Part shown: positions 17,856-25,043 of the stretch, piece after piece
How the letters are laid out: each line of letters opens with the position of its first letter
How positions within the stretch are numbered: position 1 is the first letter of the stretch
Origin: Chara braunii
Taxonomy: Eukaryota > Streptophyta > Charophyceae > Charales > Characeae
Reading direction: 5' to 3'
DNA: 25,043 nucleotides
NCBI GenBank assembly: GCA_003427395.1
Contig: BFEA01000010.1
Coordinates: forward strand, 513,350 to 538,392
The notes under the pieces: model-generated
Database searches by the model: none
Told to the model about the DNA's origin: nothing
The model's input: the letters and a program-made list of their open reading frames with translations, nothing else
Position numbers and translations under genes: made by a program

Positions 17856-18712
17856 TAGCAGACGTAGATCCCAAGACGCGATCCCTAGACCTTGTCCTCA
17901 CCTATGTACACGACCAAGTCGACCCTTGAACTTGTGACCTGTGTCTTGCTAGTTGTTTGTTGTCTGTCGCAGGTTAGTATGGTCGACTGGTCTTGAGCTG
18001 TAGGTCTGTCGAGTAGGGGTTGTAGCTGTGTCAAAGTCGTAGTTGCTACAGTCCTGAAAGGTCAAGGTCTTAGCTGCTATAGTTTTGAAAGGCCAAGTCT
18101 ATAGATTTTCAGAAGGTTCGGAAGTGGCCTTTCGAGAATTGCTAAGGTTAGGCTAGAGGCAACTGGGCAAGTGGGCAGTCCAACATCGCCTCGTCAGCAG
18201 TACTCAGTCCCAGTCACACTTTGTTCAGGCAGTAAGTACCATGTGGGACTGTGTGCACTCTGGGCCCGGTGGAAAGGAGTAGACCAGCGACCATCCAAAG
18301 TATAAATCAATAGGCAGCGTCCAGTCATTCAATCATTCTGCCTACGAGTCGTGCGGACGCGTTGTCGGAGTGTCTTGTGTACGGAGAGGTCTACACGTGC
18401 CCGAGGGAGAAGAGAGCTAAGAGGAGGAAGTCGGCCATAATGGAAGCTGTTAGTAGTAGGGAGGAAGACGGCGGCCATAGCCGCCACGTCAGCTAGTAGA
18501 GAGTTAGTAGTTAAGTGAGTGTGGGTGTGTTGGGATATCCAGGGAGATTCAGAGTGGTGTGTGTACGAACGAGTTGCGGCCATAGCCGCTTGAGACAAGT
18601 TTGAATCTGAGCTGCTCTTTGTTATCTATGAGCAATGTGTGGGCGCTTGGCGCCAATTTGCTCGTCATTTGTTTGTATGCTTGCTGAAATCGAAGGCGCA
18701 ATTCTGATTGCA
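17856..18712 (+). repeat. Probable 5' LTR region of element 3 (left boundary unknown)
   Basis: The right end is well placed: ...CTGATTGCA at 18712, one base before a tRNA primer site. A TATA box (AGTATAAATCAA, about 18299-18310) sits about 400 bp upstream of this end, fitting an LTR promoter. Two GCCATAGC octamers lie downstream of it. The LTR start cannot be fixed, because no second LTR copy is in the window. Sequence from about 17856 to 18240 may be LTR or older flank. Confidence 0.55.
18299..18310 (+). promoter_or_regulatory. TATA box of element 3 LTR
   Basis: AGTATAAATCAA lies in the probable LTR, in the right orientation and upstream of the primer site, so it is the likely core promoter for element 3 RNA. 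Confidence 0.5.
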
Positions 18713-18713
18713 T

Positions 18714-18725
18714 TGGTATCAGAGC
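18714..18725 (+). other. Primer binding site, initiator Met-tRNA type
   Basis: TGGTATCAGAGC matches the plant initiator-methionine tRNA 3' end complement used by many plant LTR retrotransposons to prime minus-strand DNA synthesis. It starts two bases after the TGCA that ends the probable LTR. Confidence 0.9.
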
Positions 18726-19958
18726 TAGTTCTCGCTGTCCCGATCGAATCCGTAGTCGTCGCCACCATCATTGTTGCCACGCAAGAGAAGAGAACCCGCC
18801 GCGACGAAGAAGAAGCCGCGCCGTTGGGTCCGTTGCATTAAGCTGGAGGAAGGTGGCCATACCCGCCATACCTGCGGAAACGAAAAGAAGATTACGAACG
18901 AGAAGGAAGAAAAAAAAAAGGAGAGAGAGAGAACAAAAACCGAGTGAAACAAGATTGGTTGTTGCAGCCGAGGAAGAAAGGTGGCGGCCATAGCCACCGA
19001 ACTAGGATCACACAAGGAAGGAGAAAGACGGGAGAGACAAAGATGAAGTTAGGGGAGAGAAAAAAAAGTGAAGGAGGTAGGAGAGACGAGGAAGAGGACG
19101 GAGGCCGTAGCTAAGGAGGGGCGAGAAGAACAGAGGTTAGCGAAGGAGAAGGTCGACAGCCATAGCCGGGGGTCAAGAGAGTTGACCTAAGCGTTGACCA
19201 AGACCGATCGTTGACCAACGTTGATCGGAGTTTTTTGCCACGAATTTGACCAAGTTGGAGTTGGTATAATCTCGCCAAGCCTTCAGCCCATCCCCTCGCC
19301 CTATGGATGTGCACTTACCCCTTCGTACTTGCTGAGTCTGTCTGTCTCGTTTTTTTGCATTAAGTCACTTCTGTCAAGATGATAGGATTTTGTGCATGAG
19401 GTCGTAGAGTTGCGTTGACCAAACCCACACGGGCTGAGTAGGGCTGCTGTCCATGTCTGACGGCTGACACGTCCCGGAGGCCTAACCCTGCCAAGGACCG
19501 GTATAGACCGACGGGCTGCTCAGTGTGGCCCAAAATCCGAGTTGTGGGCTGCACATTCAGTTGTCCAAGTCTTGAGAGGACTTGCTGATCTCGTCATCCT
19601 GTCTGCGACGTTAAAGAATTGCTTGTTAGGAGTTGTGGGGGATCTTCTTAAATGCCTCCTGATTAGCAGTGAAGTCCTGTAGCGACAGCCATAGCCATAG
19701 GTATGGGCTAGAGACCCTAGTTGACAGGGTTCTGAACTGGAGTGAAAGCTAGGTGGGTTGTCCACAGGTGAAGGGCATCTGCGTCGAGGATTGTAACAGA
19801 TAGTGGTGGCAAAAGCTTCCGCCGGCTGTGGTAACCTGGCTGGAACAAAGGGGAGGACTCTGTGGTCCTTAGGGAGTCAATCAGTTAGTCAGTCAATCAG
19901 TGGGTGGAAGTCTAACTGGTGAGGAGTGGAACTGTCACTTGGTTGTGCACCTTTCACT
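18726..19958 (+). other. Element 3 untranslated leader
   Basis: About 1.2 kb lie between the primer site and the Gag ATG. It is purine-rich (GAAGAAGAAG, GGAGAGAGAG) and carries three exact GCCATAGC octamers (18987, 19159, 19688) and several near-matches. ORFs here are short and lack domains. It may hold packaging signals, but none can be shown. Confidence 0.5.
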
Positions 19959-22160
19959 ATGGTGACCACGCGAACCGGTACGAGCACCACCCCGCATAGT
20001 AAGGCTCAAGAAGAGCAAGCCGCCACCCTGTTGAACGAGAGAAAAGAAAAAGAGGCGAAGAAGGAGTTGATTAAGCAGGCCAAGAAGTTGGCCTTGTTGG
20101 AGGAGCAGGCTGCGAAGAAGAAGTTGGAGGAGGAGATGGAAAGGTTGAAGAAGGAAGAAGAGAAGTTGAAGGCAGTAGAAGAAGAAGGAGAACAAGAGGA
20201 GGAAATCCCCCTGGAAAGGAATGTAAGGAGGAGAGAAACAGGGGAATCTAGTGGCACGAAGGAAGGAGAGAAAAGGCTTGAGAAGGTGGTATCAGAATGG
20301 GTTGCTAATTTGTCCTTAGGAGAGGAAGAAGTGATGTTGCATGTCCCCAGGGCAGAACAAGAGGCGGTGATGAGGGAGCTGCAGGCGGAGGAAAATCCCT
20401 TACGCCGCCAGGCAGTGGATGAAGAGCAATGGTTGGAGTGGAAATTGCGCCTCACGAGAGAGAAGAGGGGATGGCTGGAGGCAACAGATGAACTTGAAAA
20501 AGAGTAGAGGGCGGTGGATGAGCAACAAAGGAAACAAATGGAAGACCAGACAAATCTTCAGGGAAAGATAGAAGTCCTGACTCGCAACATAGAAGTCCTG
20601 GCAAAGGCCCAACAAGAACAGTTGGACTTTATGAGGGCCCATGATATCGCCTTACAGTCCATACGCTTGGGCTTTAGAGAGATTGCGCATGATATGATGA
20701 TGCATGTGGGCACTTAGATGAAGGCAAGGTTAGAGAATACCAAGCGATTTTGCACATGCACCATAGGAGCAAAGCTTGCTGCCCCTAAGGAGGAGGAAGC
20801 CCGTCTACGTATGGAGCGAGTAAAAGTGAAGTTCCCTGATTCCTACAGTGGGAAGCAAGGCGAAGATTTTGATAGTTGGGAGGCAAATATTAACACCTAC
20901 GTGCACCTCCAGGACATTATCCCCGAGGAGCAAGTCCTCATCGCTTTCCACGCTCTCAGAGACAAAGCATCTAGCTTCACTCGATCGCTCGCCCACGTTG
21001 CCAATTGTGAAAATGACATGGTGGCTTATTCTATGATTACACCACTGAGCGAATTTGTTAAATTATTTCGCGAGCGCTTTGCAAATGTCACTCAAGGACT
21101 TCACCACTTTTCTTCCTTCTGGCATATATATATATGGATTTTCGACTCCAATCCGGTTGGTTGGTTCGACCGAGCATATGGTCGCTTTATCTGGATGATA
21201 CTATACATAATACCATGATCGACTGTGTCGAAGAATTGTGCCCTTGGCAGAAAGACTTCCAAGCCAAAAAGCCAAATTACCACTTATGGTATATTTAGTA
21301 TAAGCAAGTTCTAAGATCACATCCTTCGAATAAAATACAGTGGGCCTATGACAATTTGCAAACTATCCACTCCCGCCAGTAGCGGAGTGCCAGGGCACTC
21401 AAGGGTGTCATGGATGAGTTAGTTGCCGTCCCTGGACATGGGGTGATTGAGTCCCAGTTGGTCTAGTTATTCTTTCGTGCGATGCCCGAAGCCTTACACG
21501 GGCACTTTTTTTAGAAGAGTAGACAACCTACCATGACCTACGATACATTGAGTAGGGAGGTGGTGGCTTTTGAAGCCCAGTCCATGCCAGCGTTCGCCTT
21601 ATGGCATAAGGATTTTGACAAGGGCAAAAAGTGGAAACGGCATAGCATCTCAGGCCAAGTCAGGGCCAAATATCGTCTGATCCTTACTTTAGATGAACGT
21701 GGTATGGAAGAGCTGCCCTATAGTGAGATTGAGTGGGGCCTAGAAGAGGAAGACAGTGGCCCTAGTCGGGGGAGGACTTATGCTGTTGTCGCGGCCGGAG
21801 GGAGGCCGCAGGGAAAAGGAGAGGCCGCAGCCAAGGGGGCTGGGCCTCTGGTGGTCGAGGACAGGGCGATCAAGGGGTTCGCAGCAGAGGAAACCGCCAA
21901 GAGGGAGGCAGGGGTCAAGGTCCTCCGCAAAACCGTCCTCGTTCCAATCGATCACCTCCCAGGAGGGGTGAATGGCACCCTTGCCTGCCGCAAAGCAGAC
22001 TCTGGGAAGCGTTGGGCTAGATCAGACCATATGGCAGAGAAGAATAGACGTGGATCAGTGCATTTACTGCGGTGATCCGGGGCACGTTATCAAATACTGC
22101 CCCAATATAGAGATTCCCAGGCGAGCTACTGCAGAGGCAGCAAAAGGCAATCGTTGGTAG
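19959..22160 (+). pseudogene. Gag with CCHC zinc knuckle (element 3)
   Basis: The start is ATG at 19959 (MVTTRTGTSTTP). A long Lys/Glu-rich coiled coil follows (EEQAAKKKLEEEMERLKKEE), then VSEWVANLSLGEEE, then a capsid-like region with VKFPDSYSGKQGEDFDSWEA. The same frame runs to about 21110, broken only by TAG at 20505 and 20715. After a ~200-bp stretch without clear frame, Gag resumes in another frame (RSARALKGVMDELVAVPGHG, MTYDTLSREVVAFEA) with TAG at 21380, 21464 and 21512. A Gly/Arg-rich section shifts frame again before the knuckle CIYCGDPGHVIKYC (22056-22097 region). Particle formation is not expected from this copy. Confidence 0.85.
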
Positions 22161-22332
22161 GGGTCGCAACTGTCCTTACCCCTAGACCTTGTGGAGAAGA
22201 GTGCGCGCACCATAGAGAAACTCCCAAACCACATGTGTCTATGGCAGAGGTTGCGGACTAGTGCCTACGTAGTTGTCCAAAGACTGCTTGCGTTAGAGTC
22301 TCTCTAGGCATTTCCCTCCCGGTCTGGCAGAA

Positions 22333-22900
22333 GTGTTGAAGGAGAGGATGCCAGCCTGGGCCAAGATGAAGAAAGATGGAAAAGGACAGCTAGTGTTAGT
22401 AGATGTAGAAGTCTTTAGAGGTAGGGTAGGGGCTCTTATAAACAGTGGGGTCACCCGTAGCTGTATTAGCTGCAAAGCGCTGCAGAAATTGAAGCTAAAT
22501 TTGGAAGTCCAAAAGAGAAACTGAAGCTAAATTTGAAAGTCCAAAAGCTAGGACCCACAGTCAGTACCCTCGCAGACAATCGCACTATGCGAATCGAGGA
22601 TTATGTCAAGGGAGTCCAGACATATGTTCGCCTAGAGAAAGATGGGAAGGTAGAGAGAGTCCTCCATTCCGTGAGTCTCCTCGTAGAGGACAATCTCCCA
22701 TTCGATATGGTCCTAGTAATGGATTGGGGAGAGGTAGTACGGGCCACACTTCATTTAAGAGAGCACGAGTGTAGGCTCCCTAGTCCATCAGGTGACTTGT
22801 TTCATGTGTCAGGGGTACACAACCCCTTAGCACATTGCTGCCTCAGTGCTTTTGCATTCGCAAGGTTGGTGAAGAAGGAGCACCTAGAAGAACAGGTCTT
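22333..22900 (+). pseudogene. Aspartic protease remnant, active-site Asp lost (element 3)
   Basis: The frame reads [31 protein letters not shown]. In this family the triad is DSG or DTG, but here it is NSG (AAC codon at about 22439), so the catalytic Asp is replaced by Asn. A 32-bp direct duplication (22490-22521 and 22522-22553) breaks the frame directly afterwards. The rest continues in the next frame with [14 protein letters not shown] and [17 protein letters not shown], matching the second half of a retroviral-type protease. Confidence 0.8.
22490..22553. repeat. 32-bp direct duplication in element 3 protease
   Basis: TGAAGCTAAATTTG(G/A)AAGTC is repeated at exactly 32 bp spacing. Since 32 is not a multiple of 3, it causes the frame change between the two protease ORFs. 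Confidence 0.9.
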
Positions 22901-23294
22901 TATAGCCTATGTTAGGCCAGTTACTGAGCCTAAAGAGGAAGAGCCAACCGACCCTTGCATTGCCAAGCTGCTGGAAGAGTATGCAGATTTGTCCGAGCCG
23001 CCTAGCGAAGTAGTGTCGCGGCCAATCCAACATTGCATTGAGATACGGCCTGGCAGTAGGACTCCTGAGGGAGATGTGTATAGAATGTCCCCAAAGGAGT
23101 TAGAGGAGTTGCGCAAGCAGTTAGACGAGCTCCTTGATAAGGTTTGGATTAGGCCCAGTTCGTCTCCGTTTGGAGCGCCTGTCTTGTTCGTCCCCAAGGA
23201 GGAGGGAGAATTAAGAATGTGCATTGACTATAGGGGTCTTAATGTTGTCACTGTGAAGAATGCAGAACCGCTGCCCCGTATAGATGACCTATTT
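22840..23294 (+). pseudogene. Reverse transcriptase 5' half (element 3)
   Basis: The frame 22533-23324 gives [100 protein letters not shown] and LPRIDDLFN. This is the standard RT entry region. At 23294 it runs into an unrelated AT-rich insertion, and the RT resumes at about 23524. Confidence 0.87.
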
Positions 23295-23523
23295 AATTTT
23301 TCTAATTTGAGAGTATATTCATAACGTATTTGGTTAGGAAGAGCTCTATCTTGACAAATCGCTTTATATTGCATGCGTTTTAATTCATATTTAGCTACGA
23401 GCAANCTACGTTTTTGATCTCTAATGACTTGATTTGACACATGGCTAAACTTCTTTTTGTAAAAACCCGCTCCACAAAATGGAAGTTTCATTTTGGGTTT
23501 TAGCTGAAGTGACAAGAGTCACA
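23295..23523 (-). other. Mitochondrial DNA insertion: rpl5 3' end and rps14 5' part
   Basis: The ~229-bp AT-rich block reads on the minus strand as the end of a mitochondrial ribosomal L5 gene ([12 protein letters not shown] ... [10 protein letters not shown], stop TAG at 23445-23447). The start of mitochondrial rps14 follows at once (SNQVIRDQKR, LLVAKYELKRMQYKAICQDR, then IRYEY). L5 immediately followed by S14 is the gene order of plant and charophyte mitochondria. S14 is cut after about 48 codons at the RT junction. Its start region reads AT-GTG-TCA, so ATG is out of phase or GTG is used. An N lies at 23405. A nuclear mitochondrial insertion is the simplest reading; an assembly chimera is possible. 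Confidence 0.85.
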
Positions 23524-23890
23524 TGGGTTACAAGTTTTTCTCCAAGATAGATTTAAAGTCGGGTTATCATCAGATAGAAGTCCATCCTGATAACCAGTAC
23601 AAGACGGCGTTCCGGACTAGATATGGGCACTATGAGTTCATAGTGATGCCTTTTGGACTGACCAACGCGCCAACCACGTTTCAGCGCTGGATGAACGATT
23701 TGTGTAGGTCGTGGTTTGATAGATTTGTGATTGTATATTGAGATGATATTCTAGTGTTTAGCAAGACCCTTCACGAGCACGAGGCTCATTTGAGGCAGGT
23801 CTTGGAGAAGTTGAGAGAAGCTAACTTCAAAATCAACGCAAAGAAGTGTGAGTGGGCCAAGACACAAGTGTTGAGTTGGGCCACGTCCTA
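23524..23890 (+). pseudogene. Reverse transcriptase 3' half (element 3)
   Basis: [19 protein letters not shown] continues the RT, then [33 protein letters not shown] and FVIVY-stop-DDILVFSK. The catalytic YxDD box has TGA (23739-23741) in its variable position, which abolishes full-length enzyme. HEHEAHLRQVLEKLREANFK follows, and a frameshift lies at about 23865, just before GHVLDRGGIKPED. Confidence 0.87.
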
Positions 23891-24500
23891 GATAGAGGTG
23901 GCATAAAGCCTGAGGACAGCAAGATAGGAGCGATTAGAGACTGGCCAACTCCTTGCACATTGACAGAATTGCGGTCGTTCTTAGGATTGGCAAATTACTA
24001 TAGGAAGTTCGTGAGGAACTTCTCTGCCATCGCTGCTCCCCTTCGCAGATTGCTAAACAAAGAAGCGATCTGGAAGTGGGACCAAGACTATATATCGGCC
24101 TTATAGAAATTAAAGCGGGCCTTCAAGGTAGTCGATCTGTCTTTGCCTTGTTGTCACCACTGATGCAAGTCAGTACGGTATAGGTGCTGTCCTACAACAA
24201 GACGATGGCAATGGGTATAGACTCGTAAAGTTCATGATTGTCAGGATGCCTTCAGAGAAGGTAGCGACAAACTCTACGCTCTCGGGCAAGCGCTAGACCA
24301 CTGGAAGCATTACTTGCTTAGGCATTTCAAAGTCCATTCAGACCATGAGTCATTGAGGTGGTTGAAGACGCAGGCCAAGATGACACCAAAGCTAACTGGG
24401 TGGGCCGCATAGATAGACTAGTTTGACTTTAAGCTCAAGACTGTCAAAGGAAAGTACAATGAAGTTGCGGACGCTTCGAGTAGGAGAGCATATTACTTTG
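23860..24500 (+). pseudogene. RNase H remnant (element 3)
   Basis: The RT-RNase H connection reads LTELRSFLGLANYYRKFVRN, then TAG at 24104. After a frame change it reads VVTTDASQYGIGAVLQQDDG with the first Asp. KLYALGQALDHWKHYLL is followed by HFKVHSDHESLRWL with the second Asp. TAGs at 24410 and 24419 lie where relatives have residues of a (A)xIDQ(F/Y)DF motif. The end reads EVADASSRRAYY. Confidence 0.83.
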
Positions 24501-24926
24501 GAGCGATAGTACACCATCTAGACATAGGGATAGACCTGCAACAGAAGGTCAAAGAGGCATATGCGCAGGACCCTATTTATAGTGACCTCCTGAAGAGAGT
24601 TAAGGAGGCCCCAGAGGCTGGGCTGAACCAGATTACCGCACTACAGATGGGTTGTTTTTTCAGAAGACTAACGTAGCCAGCCGATTATGCGTTCCGAACA
24701 ATGAGGAGATCCGTAGTTTGATCTTAGGGAATGCAACGACAAAGAGAGACATTTCGGTTGGCAAAAGACATTCGCCAATCTCGTTAGCGTGTATACATGG
24801 CCCGACATGAAGGCTGACTGCATAGAGTACGTACGCAGTTGTAAAGTGTGTCAGCAAAACAAGACCACTACGCGAGCCCCTCTTGGTCTTCTCGGACCCT
24901 GGCCTATTCCCAACAAAATCAAGTGA
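24500..24926 (+). pseudogene. Integrase N-terminus, truncated (element 3)
   Basis: After a linker (QQKVKEAYAQDPIYSDLLKR) and LCVPNNEEIRSLIL, the zinc-binding region appears as HFGWQKTFANL ... YTWPDMKADC ... YVRSCKVCQQNK, then RAPLGLLGPWPIPN. The frame meets TGA at 24924. The catalytic core that should follow (SIDF-like) is absent, so the element is cut here. Confidence 0.78.
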
Positions 24927-25043
24927 TCGTGTCTGGAGTGTATTTTTTGGCTGTGACAGACCTTTCTTTGTTTCGTGGATGTTTTGCTGGCTTGTGATGG
25001 GGTGTGAACCGACAGTCTGTAGAGTTTTCCATCTGGTGTGGGT
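24927..25043. other. Unassigned right edge
   Basis: These 117 bp are GT-rich and show no integrase similarity. They are either flanking DNA or another insertion. Nothing else can be said from the window. Confidence 0.4.

Larger units (their letters stand above)
17870..24926 (+). mobile_element. Element 3: decayed Ty3/gypsy retrotransposon
   Basis: The plus-strand order is LTR end, primer site, 1.2-kb leader, Gag with zinc knuckle, protease, RT, RNase H and an integrase N-terminus. Its Gag and linker differ from elements 1 and 2, so it belongs to another Ty3/gypsy lineage. In-frame stops are at 20505, 20715, 21380, 21464, 21512, 23739, 24104, 24410 and 24419. Frameshifts and a mitochondrial insertion are also present. 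Homology ends inside integrase at about 24926. Confidence 0.9.

Noticed and set aside
23228-23515. A nuclear gene for a ribosomal S14 protein.
   Set aside because: It is cut after about 48 codons, embedded in an RT pseudogene, and preceded by the L5 tail as in mitochondria, so it is an inserted fragment.

Overview
The window looks like repeat-rich nuclear DNA of a plant-lineage eukaryote. It holds at least three Ty3/gypsy-type LTR retroelement bodies in different states of decay, with minisatellites, microsatellites and non-coding repeats around them. No host protein-coding gene, tRNA, rRNA or CRISPR array could be supported. A 12-nt initiator-Met-tRNA-type primer binding site, a chromodomain-bearing integrase and a nuclear insertion of plant/algal-type mitochondrial rpl5-rps14 all point to the streptophyte lineage. 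The Gag start of the third element (MVTTRTGTSTTP) resembles proteins I recall from the charophyte alga Chara braunii. That species call is memory-based and unverified.

Layout. 1-858: about 14 copies of a 62-bp minisatellite that runs off the left edge. 1167-1480: 48-bp and then 37-bp tandem repeats. 1690-3000: mostly unassigned, with a possible LTR start and some broken ORF pieces. 3000-5700: two diverged copies of a ~600-bp non-coding repeat, unusually rich in short perfect or near-perfect stem-loops. This stretch is interrupted at 3319-3356 by a perfect back-to-back Tn5 mosaic-end pair, the Nextera mate-pair junction adapter, so the assembly contains residual library sequence there. 5700-6570: more inverted repeats. 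6580-6866: a 290-bp CTT/CT tract. 6870-8123: a probable 3' LTR read on the minus strand. 8168-13811 (minus): element 1, with an intact Gag, then protease, RT, RNase H and integrase-chromodomain separated by small indels. 14235-17855 (minus): element 2, a decayed, end-truncated relative of element 1. 17870-24926 (plus): element 3, a different lineage with LTR end, PBS, long leader, Gag, protease, RT, RNase H and a truncated integrase. Its RT is split by a ~229-bp mitochondrial fragment.

How the parts work together. In each element Gag would build the particle, protease would cut the polyprotein, RT and RNase H would copy the RNA from the tRNA primer, and integrase would insert the DNA. Elements 1 and 2 share a gag-pol arrangement in which pol lies in the -1 frame, with a GGGAAAC-like heptamer just before the gag stop, so programmed -1 frameshifting is likely in the ancestor. 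None of the three copies looks autonomous. Element 3 has an Asp-to-Asn change at the protease active site, a stop codon inside its RT YxDD box, and eight in-frame TAG codons.

Coordinates of ORF pieces are exact where a stop or ATG is quoted. Boundaries of elements, LTRs and diverged repeats are approximate. All sequence comparisons were made by eye.
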